Positions 8,361 to 16,090 of a stretch of DNA of 64,000 bases are shown here, piece by piece. The DNA comes from an uncultured Phascolarctobacterium sp. (GTDB lineage Bacteria; Bacillota; Negativicutes; Acidaminococcales; Acidaminococcaceae). Each line of letters begins with the position of its first letter. Position 1 is the first letter of the stretch. The notes under the pieces are model-generated. The model was given only the letters and a program-made list of their open reading frames with translations, ran no database searches and was not told where the DNA came from. The stretch lies in assembly GCF_934190775.1 (NCBI RefSeq), contig NZ_CAKPTG010000009.1:37134-101133 (forward strand), written 5' to 3'. A program made the position numbers and the translations under genes.

Positions 8361-9233
8361 ATGCTTAAGGGTATATTTTTAATTATAGGTGCCGCAACCT
8401 GCTGGGGCATGGGCGGTGTAGCAGGACAGTATTTGTATCAATATCATCAGGCAGATATGATCTGGCTTTGCATGGCGCGTCAGATTCTGGCTGGCTGCTT
8501 ATTCCTGCTTTTTGCGTCCTTTGTGCAGAAGCAGAATATCTTTGCTATTCTCAAGGCAGATACCTGGAATATTATTGAGTTTTCGTTTTTAGGTATTTTA
8601 GGAGCGCAATTGGGCTTTTATTACACAATCAGCCTGTGCAATGCGGCGACGGCGACGGTTTTGCAGTACATGGCACCGATTTATGTAATGCTGTGGATGA
8701 GCTATAAGTCAAGAAAAATTCCTGACGGACGTGAACTGATAGGCATTGTCGGCGCACTTGTCGGTGTCTTTCTTATCGCAACGCACGGCAGTCTGGATAG
8801 CCTGGCGATTTCGCCAATGGCATTAACAATCGGTGTATTGTCTGCGCTTTCCTATGCATATTACAGCATTAAGCCGGGGCCGATGCTCAAAAAATATACT
8901 GCGGCAACGCTTATCGGCTGGGGCCAGCTTATCAGCGGCGTGGCATTGATTATCTGGCGTAATCCCTTTACGCCCGCAGGTCATTGGGATATGAGCGGCT
9001 ATCTGGCGTTTGCGTATCTGCTGTTGGGTGCTACTATTGCGAGCTATGCCTTATATTTGGCAGGCCTGAAAATTGTCGGACCTACCAAGGCGAGCCTGAT
9101 TTCCTGCGCCGAGCCTTTGGCTTCTATTATCTCCGTAGTTTTGCTGCTGAACACAAAATTGGCAATGGCTGATTATATCGGTATGGCGTGCATTATTTTT
9201 ACGGTTTTATTACTTTCATTGCCCAAAAAATAA
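8361..9233 (+). CDS. EamA-family (DMT) permease
   Basis: About 290 aa with ten predicted helices in two EamA repeats, the drug/metabolite transporter fold. The first repeat starts with GAATCWGMGGVAGQYLY; the second contains LISCAEPLASIISVVLLLNT, the usual end-of-repeat pattern. The substrate cannot be told from sequence; relatives export amino acids or metabolites. An ATG at 8343 exists but has no ribosome site; AAAGAGG (8346-8352) fits ATG 8361. Stands alone between the antiporter terminator and larA. Confidence 0.85.
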   Translation: MLKGIFLIIGAATCWGMGGVAGQYLYQYHQADMIWLCMARQILAGCLFLLFASFVQKQNIFAILKADTWNIIEFSFLGILGAQLGFYYTISLCNAATATVLQYMAPIYVMLWMSYKSRKIPDGRELIGIVGALVGVFLIATHGSLDSLAISPMALTIGVLSALSYAYYSIKPGPMLKKYTAATLIGWGQLISGVALIIWRNPFTPAGHWDMSGYLAFAYLLLGATIASYALYLAGLKIVGPTKASLISCAEPLASIISVVLLLNTKLAMADYIGMACIIFTVLLLSLPKK

Positions 9234-9306
9234 ACATTTTTCATAGCAGATATGATAGAATAGAATTAAGTAAAATAGCTTAAGCCAAGCAGGAGGAGGT
9301 ACGGAG

Positions 9307-10578
9307 ATGACTGATTATAAGTACAAATATGGTCATGGCTACAAGGAGTTTTCTCTGCCGGAGGAGCATGTTCTGGGCGAACTGAAAATGAAGCAGATGC
9401 CGCCGCTGGAGAATTTAAAAGCAGCTGTTCTGGATGCTTTGTATCATCCTATCGCCAGCGCACCGATTAATGAGCTGGTGCAGCCCGGAATGAAAATTGC
9501 CTTTATCTGTAACGATTCAACCCGTGTTGCCAACACGCATTCCTTTATGCCCATTTTGGTTAACGAAATGAATAAACTGGGCGTTAAGGATGAGGATATG
9601 CATATTGTCTTTGCGTTAGGCACCCATCGCTGCATGAGCCACGAGGAAATGGTGGAGCAGGTTGGCGAGGACGTTGCCAAACGCCTGAAAATGTATAACA
9701 GTGACTGCCACGTGCAGGATGATTTTGAATATTTTGGTGAAACAGAGCATGGTACGCCTGTATGGCTCAATAAGCATGTCTGCGATGCTGACCTGGTTAT
9801 TTTGACCGGTACCGTTGTTTATCACTTCTTCAGCGGCTTTGGCGGTGGACGCAAGGCTGTGCTGCCCGGTGTTGCCGCTATGGAAACGGTACGCAAAAAC
9901 CATAGCCTGATGATGAGCCCGGAGGCCAAATTAGGCAAGCTGCATGGGAATCCTGTATACGATGATCAGGTTGCGGGCGTGCGTCTTTTTGCCAAAGAGC
10001 ATAAGATGTTCCTGTTCCATTCCATTTTGGATGCGCAAAAGCAATTCCTGAAGGTTTTTGCCGGTGATTGGTATGAAGCACATCTTGAGGCCTGCAAATT
10101 TGTCGAGCAGGTTTATGGCGTGCCTATCAACGAGCCTGCAGATGTAGTTATTGCCAGCTGTGGTGGTTATCCTAAGGATATCAATATCTATCAGCTGCAG
10201 AAGACGATGGATAACGCCTGGTGCGCTGTTAAGGACGGCGGCGTGATTATTATTCTTGGCGAATGTGAAGAAGGCAGCGGCAGTGCTGCTTTGGAAAAAG
10301 CTTTGGAAGAAAATCCTTCGCCGGATGCTATTAAAGCTGAGCTGGAAAAGAATTTTGTTATCGGTGCGCATAAGGCATTTGCTATCACCCGCCTGATGAA
10401 GAAAGCGCATTTTATACTTGTTTCTGCTTTGGATAAAGAGCTTGCTAAGAAATTGCTGTTTGAATCAGTGGACAGTGTAGAGGAAGCAATACAGCTGGCA
10501 GAAAAATATGTTGGCAAAGATTATAAGGTTTTGTTGATGCCGCGGGGTAGTTTGACAGTGCCTGTGTTGAAAAAATAA
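9307..10578 (+). CDS. larA: Nickel-dependent lactate racemase
   Basis: Interconverts D- and L-lactate, or a related 2-hydroxy acid, with the nickel-pincer cofactor. The 423-aa length matches LarA. Residues corresponding to the characterised enzyme are all visible: His107 (GTHRC), His173 (VVYHFFSG), Lys183 in GGGRKAVLPG, the cofactor attachment lysine, and His199 (KNHS). A strong AGGAGGAGG ribosome site precedes ATG 9307. LarB, C and E, which make the cofactor, are not in the window. Family members also act on other 2-hydroxy acids, so lactate is probable, not proven. Confidence 0.88.
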   Translation: MTDYKYKYGHGYKEFSLPEEHVLGELKMKQMPPLENLKAAVLDALYHPIASAPINELVQPGMKIAFICNDSTRVANTHSFMPILVNEMNKLGVKDEDMHIVFALGTHRCMSHEEMVEQVGEDVAKRLKMYNSDCHVQDDFEYFGETEHGTPVWLNKHVCDADLVILTGTVVYHFFSGFGGGRKAVLPGVAAMETVRKNHSLMMSPEAKLGKLHGNPVYDDQVAGVRLFAKEHKMFLFHSILDAQKQFLKVFAGDWYEAHLEACKFVEQVYGVPINEPADVVIASCGGYPKDINIYQLQKTMDNAWCAVKDGGVIIILGECEEGSGSAALEKALEENPSPDAIKAELEKNFVIGAHKAFAITRLMKKAHFILVSALDKELAKKLLFESVDSVEEAIQLAEKYVGKDYKVLLMPRGSLTVPVLKK

Positions 10579-10603
10579 AATTCTATAAAAAAATAAATGG
10601 CTC

Positions 10604-10632
10604 TTGCCTTTTACGATGATATCAGATATAAT
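10604..10632 (+). promoter_or_regulatory. Promoter for XRE regulator
   Basis: TTGCCT (10604-10609), 17-base spacer, TATAAT (10627-10632), 44 bases before the GTG start of the regulator. Confidence 0.7.
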
Positions 10633-10676
10633 TGTAATGTTATTAGTATGTGATTAAGTAGAAGGGGAGAACGTTT

Positions 10677-11102
10677 GTGAAGTTAGATATTGATTACAAG
10701 GCTATTGGACTGAGGATAAAGGCCGCTCGTGCCAGAAAAGGATTAACTCAGGGAAATATAGCTAATCTAACTGGTCTGTCAACTCCGCATATCAGCAATA
10801 TAGAAACCGGTAATACTAAGCTTGGCCTGCCTACAATTATTCATCTGGCTAATGTACTGGATGTTTCTGTGGACGAGCTGTTGTGTGACAACATTCATCA
10901 CAGTGAGCAGATTTACTGCAATGAGCTGGCTGACCTGGTTAAGGATTGCTCTGTAGACGAGCTGCATATTATTTCTGAATTGGCTAAGGTCATCAAAAAG
11001 GCTGGTATTAACAGTGCCAAGAAGGCCAGAAAGCGCCGTACTAAGGCAGAGATGGCAGCAGCTAAGGCAGCGGAAGAGGCTGCAATGCAGCAGGAAATTT
11101 AA
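10677..11102 (+). CDS. XRE-family transcriptional regulator
   Basis: A 141-aa protein. Residues 8-65 form a Cro/CI helix-turn-helix (GLRIKAARARKGLTQGNIANLTGLSTPHISNIETGNTKLG-like pattern), followed by a linker and a Lys/Ala-rich tail (KKARKRRTKAEMAAAKAAEEAA) that may add nonspecific DNA contact. Starts with GTG behind AAGGGGAG. It resembles the smaller regulator at 43505-43798 in its HTH. It lies just upstream of tRNA-Thr, outside the integrated element. Target genes unknown. Confidence 0.85.
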   Translation: MKLDIDYKAIGLRIKAARARKGLTQGNIANLTGLSTPHISNIETGNTKLGLPTIIHLANVLDVSVDELLCDNIHHSEQIYCNELADLVKDCSVDELHIISELAKVIKKAGINSAKKARKRRTKAEMAAAKAAEEAAMQQEI

Positions 11103-11113
11103 TAGGCTTATGT

Positions 11114-11197
<84 letters not shown>

Positions 11198-11198
11198 C

Positions 11199-11228
11199 CG
11201 CCCCCAGACGTAAGTTTGGGGGCTTTTT
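11199..11228 (+). terminator. Terminator after tRNA-Thr, supplied by the element
   Basis: GCCCCCA and TTGGGGGC form the stem around a 10-base loop, followed by TTTTT. It is just inside the element and replaces the original chromosomal terminator, which is now at 34438-34472. Confidence 0.85.
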
Positions 11229-11240
11229 GTATGCTTAGGT

Positions 11241-11262
11241 AGCCCATTTGGGAGCCCTTTTA
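11241..11262. promoter_or_regulatory. Possible integrase arm sites, left end
   Basis: AGCCCATTT (11241-11249) directly precedes GGGAGCCCTTTT (11250-11261). The same two words occur near the right end (34240-34251 and 34255-34263) in the opposite order. Such subterminal repeats are typical of arm-type integrase or excisionase sites. Function is inferred. Confidence 0.45.
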
Positions 11263-11273
11263 TGAAAAAGAAT

Positions 11274-11397
11274 AAAGAGGCTGGGATAAAACCACTCTGC
11301 TATCAAAGCTCGGTGCAATATATTGAAATTTGTTTATACTATTTTCAATATGTTGTGGGCTTTAGTACAGAGTTTAGAGTTTTATCCCAGCCTCTTT
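11274..11397. repeat. 124-bp imperfect palindrome, copy 1
   Basis: Ends AAAGAGGCTGGGATAAAA and TTTTATCCCAGCCTCTTT are inverted repeats, and internal parts also pair weakly. A second copy lies inverted at 27639-27763, with roughly four of five bases alike. This copy sits between the tRNA (plus) and the 3' end of the repressor gene (minus), where it would end transcription from both sides. MITE-like, or a mobile bidirectional terminator. Confidence 0.8.
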
Positions 11398-11405
11398 TGT
11401 ATATA

Positions 11406-12026
11406 TTATTTTGCTATTGATTCTAGAACGCGAGCATACTCGTATGCTTGGCTCGTGATATATTCAAAGTCTATTGGCTTGGGTGCCTTTGATGATTGGC
11501 CAAGTAAGTTAAGCATATCATTTTTTAATCTAAAATAAGGATACGCTTTGAATGTGGACTTACGTGGATCGTCTTCGTAAGGAGCATGGATTTGAGACAG
11601 CATAAAGAGGGAATAGTAAAATACTATTGTAGCCCTTTCTTCTAAAGAGTATAGTGACTTTCTAGAACTATCTAAAGCATACTTATCAGGTAAAGATATG
11701 GTGTGTTTATCATTGGAATCTCCGTTGTAGAATTCGAATACACCTGCACCTGATTGATCACATGCTATCATAGAGGCTTCAAGTTTAGAAAGTAAGCTAT
11801 CTGATAGAGGACTATCTGCATTACCGGTGAGCCAATCAAGTGTGACACCAAAGAATTTTGACATATTAAGCAACATGTCAATCTGTGGCCAGTTATTACC
11901 TTTTTCCCATTTTGACACAGATGCTTTATTGGTAACATTAATGGCGAATGCCAATTCTTTAGATGCAACCTTATATGAGTCACGAATATGTTTTAGGCGG
12001 GCAGAAAAAATAAAAATATTTTGCAT
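11406..12026 (-). CDS. CI-like XRE repressor of the element
   Basis: A 206-aa protein with an N-terminal helix-turn-helix (residues about 8-65: SARLKHIRDSYKVASKELA, then ASVSKWEKGNNWPQ) and a C-terminal region without the Ser-Lys protease pair of LexA/CI, so SOS self-cleavage is not expected. Divergent from the excisionase-integrase genes; the shared 184-base gap holds their promoter. It likely represses them and itself. No good ribosome site is seen before ATG 12026, so translation may be weak or leaderless. Confidence 0.82.
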   Translation of the reverse strand: MQNIFIFSARLKHIRDSYKVASKELAFAINVTNKASVSKWEKGNNWPQIDMLLNMSKFFGVTLDWLTGNADSPLSDSLLSKLEASMIACDQSGAGVFEFYNGDSNDKHTISLPDKYALDSSRKSLYSLEERATIVFYYSLFMLSQIHAPYEDDPRKSTFKAYPYFRLKNDMLNLLGQSSKAPKPIDFEYITSQAYEYARVLESIAK

Positions 12027-12033
12027 AGACTAC

Positions 12034-12062
12034 TTGCACAAAACGGAACCTTGTGGTACAAT
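12034..12062 (+). promoter_or_regulatory. Promoter for excisionase-integrase genes
   Basis: TTGCAC (12034-12039), 17-base spacer, TACAAT (12057-12062), immediately behind the repressor start. The spacer and -10 overlap an inverted pair CCTTGT...ATAAGG, a plausible operator. Another repeated word, TACCGTAA, occurs at about 12142 and 12154. Confidence 0.6.
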
Positions 12063-12210
12063 AAGGTTGAAATAAATTCAACTAAGATGATGATAAATCA
12101 ACAAAGGTATATAAAACGAATGCGTTTTACTGATGCATTTGTACCGTAAGGATACCGTAAATCCTTTCTGCGAATTTGTTTCATTATATCACAAAAAGGA
12201 GGAAAAAACC

Positions 12211-12414
12211 ATGAATGATCAAAAATTGTACTACACGATTGATGAAGTGCGTAAGCTCATCTATGCAAATGGGGTAAGCAAGTCTACGCTGCACAACATG
12301 ATCAATAGCGGAGATATCCCGTCTCGCAGGCTAATGAAACGAGTATTTGTGCCTCGTTGGTGGGTTGACAAGGAAATTGCTATTGCAACGCACGCTCCGC
12401 AAGAGGTTAACTAA
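12211..12414 (+). CDS. xis: Excisionase-like helix-turn-helix protein
   Basis: A 67-aa protein starting at ATG 12211 behind AAAGGAGG; a longer frame from 12133 lacks a ribosome site. It has a winged-helix DNA-binding pattern (YTIDEVRKLIYANGVSKSTL, then GDIPSRRLMKRVFVPRWWVD) like Xis/MerR-type excisionases. It overlaps the integrase start by one base, the classical arrangement. Expected role: bend DNA at the att sites and direct recombination toward excision. Confidence 0.78.
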   Translation: MNDQKLYYTIDEVRKLIYANGVSKSTLHNMINSGDIPSRRLMKRVFVPRWWVDKEIAIATHAPQEVN

Positions 12415-13637
12415 TGGCTGGGTCGCGAGGTGGTAATGGCGAGGGATCGTACTACTACGATGAGCAACGAAAACGATGGATATGGCGACGGCGTATTGTG
12501 GATGCAGATGGAACGCATAGGAGGATAACGTTAACGGCGTCCAAAAGAGCCGATCTCGTCAAAAAGGTAAGACAGTACCAGGACAATTATGAATTAACCA
12601 ATGGATTGTCTGGGAATCAGCGAATTACGGTAGAGCAATGGGTAAAAAAATGGGAGCAGAGTACTGAGCTTGTGCTTAAGCCTAAAACCAAAGAATATTA
12701 TCATAGGTTTTGCGAAAATTATATTATACCTGGCTTAGGCAAAAAGAAGATTGTAGATCTATCTATGATTATTATCCAGGATTTTTTGACTGTTACAAGC
12801 AAAAATCCTGGAAAATCAGGTAAAATGCTGTCTAACAGTAGCATTAATGGTATCAGGATTACGTTAACAGCCTGCTTAGAGGCCGCGGTAAGAGCCGGAC
12901 TGATAAGCAAAAATCCCGCAAAGCATACAAAGCGTATGCGTAACAATAAAAGAGCTATAGTGGTGTTAACATCAGAGCAGTTAAGCAATTTTTTGCAAAT
13001 TGCGGAGGAGGGAGCATACTTAAAAGATACGCCATATTTGCTGAGTCATTGGACACAAGCACATGATTATCTTGCTCAATGTTTTGCCACAGCGATTATT
13101 TTAGCCGCAGAGACCGGTATGCGTTACGGTGAGGTATATGGCCTACAGTGGGATGATGTCAATTTGGATGACGGCAGCATATTTGTACGGCACAATCTGT
13201 CAGAGAGTGGGAGCAGCATTGTGATAGATACGCCCAAAACAGCTAACTCCATGCGCAAAATATCGCTTACTAAGCGGAGTATATCAAAGTTAAGATTTTG
13301 GCAATCTTACCAGACTACGTATGCTAATGATGTTGGTGATTATTATCATAACAAGGAGATGCTTGTATTTACTACGTCCGTAGGTAGTGCTATCCGAGTG
13401 AGCAATTTCCGGCGGAGTTGTTGGAGCAAACTGTGCGCTGCTGCGGATATACCTGATGGTTTTACATTCCATGCGTTGCGTCACACCCATGCTACATTGC
13501 TTTTGCAAGCAGGGGTTAACCCTAAGGTGGTGTCCGAGCGGCTAGGACACGCGAGCGTGCAAATAACATTAGATGTGTATGCGCATGTGCTACCGGATAT
13601 GCAAAGGACAGCCGTTGAGGCTTTTGAAAAATTGTAG
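12414..13637 (+). CDS. int: Tyrosine site-specific integrase
   Basis: A 407-aa phage/ICE integrase. The N-terminal AP2-like arm-binding region (GEGSYYYDEQRKRWIWRRRI) is followed by a SAM-like core-binding domain (about 70-180) and a catalytic domain. Visible active-site residues are Arg237 (GMRYGE), His353-x-x-Arg356 (HALRHTH), a following GLGH-equivalent RLGH, and nucleophile Tyr389 (DVYAH). It should recombine the 54-bp att repeats in tRNA-Thr. Starts within the excisionase stop, so the two are co-translated. Confidence 0.93.
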   Translation: MAGSRGGNGEGSYYYDEQRKRWIWRRRIVDADGTHRRITLTASKRADLVKKVRQYQDNYELTNGLSGNQRITVEQWVKKWEQSTELVLKPKTKEYYHRFCENYIIPGLGKKKIVDLSMIIIQDFLTVTSKNPGKSGKMLSNSSINGIRITLTACLEAAVRAGLISKNPAKHTKRMRNNKRAIVVLTSEQLSNFLQIAEEGAYLKDTPYLLSHWTQAHDYLAQCFATAIILAAETGMRYGEVYGLQWDDVNLDDGSIFVRHNLSESGSSIVIDTPKTANSMRKISLTKRSISKLRFWQSYQTTYANDVGDYYHNKEMLVFTTSVGSAIRVSNFRRSCWSKLCAAADIPDGFTFHALRHTHATLLLQAGVNPKVVSERLGHASVQITLDVYAHVLPDMQRTAVEAFEKL

Positions 13638-13655
13638 AATTATAAAAAGTAAAAA

Positions 13656-13737
13656 GGGACAAAAAAATAAGCACTGTAGCAACAGTACTTAAAAATAAAT
13701 GGTATAACATCGCACTATTATTATACCATATTGTCCC
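13656..13737. other. Three-way-junction palindrome upstream of replication gene
   Basis: Outer arms GGGACAA (13656-13662) and TTGTCCC (13731-13737) enclose two hairpins: AAGCACTGT/ACAGTACTT (13669-13690) and ATGGTATAA/TTATACCAT (13699-13729). It lies between the integrase and the replisome organizer. It may be a terminator-attenuator or a replication or recombination structure. Folding is read by eye. Confidence 0.5.
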
Positions 13738-13768
13738 AGATAAATCTAGATGTGTAAAGGAGACAATC

Positions 13769-14665
13769 ATGGGCTCGAAAAAAAAGACGTATTATTATAT
13801 AATGCTTGCGTCTGAGTTCTTTTCGGACGAAATAGTATCAAGGCTTAGAGCTATGGATAACGGAGATTCTTTGGCGCTGGTATATATCCATATGTTAGCT
13901 TATTATGTAAAAACTGAGGGTGTAATAGTTATCGAGGTCGATACTGACGAAAGTATCGCAGAACAAATGCATTGGCAAATCCACGAGGATGTTGCGTTAA
14001 TTGCAAAAGTGATAGAAACCTTGGAAAAACATAAAAGGTTAGTAGTAGAAGAGGAAAATGTGTATGTGCTCAAAGGCATTGATAAGCTGATTGGGCAGGA
14101 TACTAATTTTGCTGTGCAAAAAAGATCAGAGCGTGAGCGCAAAAAAAATAATGACAATAATGGCGACAATGTCAATGATAGTGTCGACAGTAGTAACGAC
14201 AATGCAAGTGATATTGTCGGTAATAGAGGCGACAAAGATAATAATGATGTCGGTGCTAGTGTCGACGATGGCGACGATGGCAATAATAGTGGGCCTTTGG
14301 CGGACGTTGTCAAAAATATTAAAGCCAAATCAGAGGCGAGCCATCAAAAAAAGATGGCTAGTGCTAGATTGGCAGAGATTGGGGTAGTTGGTAAAGTGGT
14401 AGATGAGATCGCAGATTGGGCTACGGTACAGCAGATTAATGATGTGTATCGTAGCATAGATGGGGCTGCCACCATCAATAACAAACCGGGTGCGCTTGTG
14501 GTTGCATTGCGCGCAAGTAAGGCACAATTAACAGCGCCTCGACCCCAAAATATTACATGTCTTAATTGTAATGGGCAGGGAGTAGTATTAGATGCAGACC
14601 GGGATGACGGATCTATGTGTACGTGCCCTATTTGCAATGGTAGCGGACAAATTACCCAAGTATAG
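13769..14665 (+). CDS. Phage-type replisome organizer with C-terminal zinc motif
   Basis: A 298-aa protein. Residues 1-120 resemble the phage replisome-organizer N-terminal winged-helix domain (YYYIMLASEFFSDEIVSRLR, then a region with DESIAEQM). An extreme Asn/Asp/Ser/Gly-rich linker follows (about 130-175). The C-terminus has two CxxC pairs (CLNCNGQG and CPICNGSG) like a DnaJ-type zinc knuckle. Likely binds the element's origin and recruits helicase. The linker's DNA contains the same TGTCGG/CGACA words as the downstream arrays, as in phage genes that contain their own origin. AAGGAGA precedes the ATG. Confidence 0.75.
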   Translation: MGSKKKTYYYIMLASEFFSDEIVSRLRAMDNGDSLALVYIHMLAYYVKTEGVIVIEVDTDESIAEQMHWQIHEDVALIAKVIETLEKHKRLVVEEENVYVLKGIDKLIGQDTNFAVQKRSERERKKNNDNNGDNVNDSVDSSNDNASDIVGNRGDKDNNDVGASVDDGDDGNNSGPLADVVKNIKAKSEASHQKKMASARLAEIGVVGKVVDEIADWATVQQINDVYRSIDGAATINNKPGALVVALRASKAQLTAPRPQNITCLNCNGQGVVLDADRDDGSMCTCPICNGSGQITQV

Positions 14666-14685
14666 GCATCAATATTATATTTTGA

Positions 14686-14716
14686 CCACCCTCTCTACCT
14701 ATGTAGTGGAGGGTGG
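14686..14716. other. Hairpin after replisome organizer
   Basis: CCACCCTC (14686-14693) pairs with GAGGGTGG (14709-14716). No T-run follows, so it is a weak terminator or part of the adjacent origin-like region. Confidence 0.45.
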
Positions 14717-14721
14717 CTTAT

Positions 14722-14871
14722 GTGTCGAGGCACAGTACGACGGAAGAGTATTATCGGAAATGTGTCGGCGTATAGTACGACATAGAAAAAACTAGCGTCG
14801 GTAATTGGTCGGTACATGGGACGACAGAATAAAAAAGTTGTCGGTAATATGTCGGGATAATTACAACAACA
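14722..14871. repeat. Iteron-like array A (about four units)
   Basis: About four units of roughly 40 bases built from TGTCGG, AATNTGTCGG and GTACGACA words, ending in ACAACAACAA. The whole array is repeated with changes at 15489-15648. An 11-base word, TTGTCGGTAAT, occurs here at 14838-14848 and inside the replisome organizer gene at 14214-14224. Likely initiator-binding sites of a replication origin; no protein-coding gene is seen here. Confidence 0.65.
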
Positions 14872-14988
14872 AATAGAGTTAAAGTTACAAATACAATAAC
14901 AATCAAAGGCAGAAAAATGTTAGTGCTGTTGTTCTTATTAAAGTAGGATTAATTGGTTTAATGGTGAATACTAAAAGTGAGGTGTATT

Positions 14989-15240
14989 ATGACGATAGCT
15001 GATTATTTAGACTCTGCTACCTCACCTGAGATGCGGGCGTATATGGAGCAATGCAACGATGTATGGAGTAATGATGCAGTAATAGGATATGTATTACTGG
15101 CTGCTAAGGCTGCTGATATCAGTGATAGTGATGTGCAGAGACTGTTGACGTATCTGTCAGATGCGTTTGATGGCTATAGCGTAGATGACGCTGTAGCAGT
15201 CACACTAACTAGTCATAGTCTAATTACTGATATACGGTAA
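14989..15240 (+). CDS. Hypothetical 83-aa protein between iteron arrays
   Basis: Not recognised. Acidic, mostly helical-looking, no membrane segment or cysteine motif. GTGAGGTG gives a fair ribosome site for ATG 14989; the frame is open from 14977 without one. Sits between the two iteron-like arrays and 18 bases before the next small gene, so a role in replication or copy control is possible but unsupported. Confidence 0.55.
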   Translation: MTIADYLDSATSPEMRAYMEQCNDVWSNDAVIGYVLLAAKAADISDSDVQRLLTYLSDAFDGYSVDDAVAVTLTSHSLITDIR

Positions 15241-15258
15241 TGCAAAGGAGTGAGCAAA

Positions 15259-15432
15259 ATGGATGTTGTTATTGAGATGACCGACGAGGAAAGAAAACTT
15301 GCAGAGAAGTATGCTGAAATACAGGGTAGCACATTGGAGGCGTTGTTTAAGCGCGCTTTGTTTGAGCGTATAGGGGGAGAAAAGGCTAAAGGAAGAGCAA
15401 GAAATGGGAAGATCCAAGTTGCCCAAGAATAG
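15259..15432 (+). CDS. Small RHH/RelB-like protein (DUF6290 type)
   Basis: A 57-aa protein with EMTDEERKLAEKYAEIQG, then STLEALFKRALFERI, the pattern of ribbon-helix-helix antitoxins related to RelB and DUF6290. It starts at ATG 15259; AAAGGAG at 15244-15250 fits this and not the in-frame GTG at 15250. No toxin gene follows; only a hairpin and iteron array B. It may act alone as a DNA-binding repressor or be an orphan antitoxin. Confidence 0.65.
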   Translation: MDVVIEMTDEERKLAEKYAEIQGSTLEALFKRALFERIGGEKAKGRARNGKIQVAQE

Positions 15433-15450
15433 AAAACGATGTTAAAAAGG

Positions 15451-15487
15451 ACGCACCTCTTTGTACTTTGTGCAGAAAGGTGCGTTT
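15451..15487 (+). terminator. Probable terminator after the small RHH gene
   Basis: ACGCACCT pairs with AGGTGCGT around a 19-base loop that itself pairs partly, followed by TTTTG. The T-run is short. Confidence 0.55.
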
Positions 15488-15488
15488 T

Positions 15489-15648
15489 GTGTCAGTATAT
15501 GGTACGACAGAAGAAAATGTATTGTCGAAAATGTGTCGGCGTACAGTACGACACAGAAAATATAAAGTCGAAAATATGTCGGCATATAGTATCACAGGAG
15601 AAAAAAGTTGTCGGAAATATGTCGGGATATATACAACAACAACTATAA
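15489..15648. repeat. Iteron-like array B (about four units)
   Basis: A diverged direct copy of array A with the same order of units: GGTACGACAGAAG, TGTGTCGGCGTACAGTACGACA, ATATGTCGGCATATAGTA, and GTTGTCGGAAATATGTCGGG, ending ACAACAACAAC. Frames that run through it (15439-15648, 15468-15848) follow the repeats and have no ribosome site, so I take the DNA as non-coding. Confidence 0.65.
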
Positions 15649-16016
15649 CAAGAGTTATAATCAAAACAACAGCAAAAGCAAATAGTCATTGTTGGTGGTG
15701 TTGTCGCCAAAAAAATGGAAGAAGTGATTTGTTTGTATTGTACTCGGTTAGTGCTGTTGCTGAAATTTATAACATGCTAAAAATTGGCAAATTTTTTAAT
15801 TTAAGTGAGTCCGATGAGGATAATACCACAATGGACGCTACGTTTTGAAAAAAGCTGAATTTTTAGCTCGGAATGGGCTAAAAAACGCAGGTTAATCATT
15901 TCATATACTCATTAGTTAGTGCGTAGGATGTATCCCATAAGCATACTTTCTAAATAGGGTTTAAGTAGTGTTCGGTAATATGGACACATTCGTTTTTGAA
16001 ATGTTTTGAAATTGTT
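15649..16016. other. Spacer upstream of the defence-like operon
   Basis: No convincing gene. AT-rich sequence with a run of three near-identical words (TTTTTGAAA at 15993-16001, GTTTTGAAA at 16003-16011, TTTTTGAAA at 16023-16031) leading into the operon promoter. These could bind a regulator, possibly the recombinase itself. Confidence 0.4.
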
Positions 16017-16045
16017 TTGGCGTTTTTGAAACAAAATGGTATAAT
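16017..16045 (+). promoter_or_regulatory. Promoter of the recombinase-DUF499-methylase-helicase operon
   Basis: TTGGCG (16017-16022), 17-base spacer, perfect TATAAT (16040-16045), 45 bases before the recombinase ATG. One of three TTTTGAAA words lies in the spacer, so a protein bound there would block transcription. Confidence 0.72.
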
Positions 16046-16090
16046 ATTATTAACTAAAAACGGGTTGTATTACGCGACTGGAGGTGGCGT

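Noticed and set aside
15439..15848. Small Cys-rich proteins read through iteron array B
   Set aside because: The frames consist of the repeats themselves, have no ribosome site, and overlap each other in two frames.
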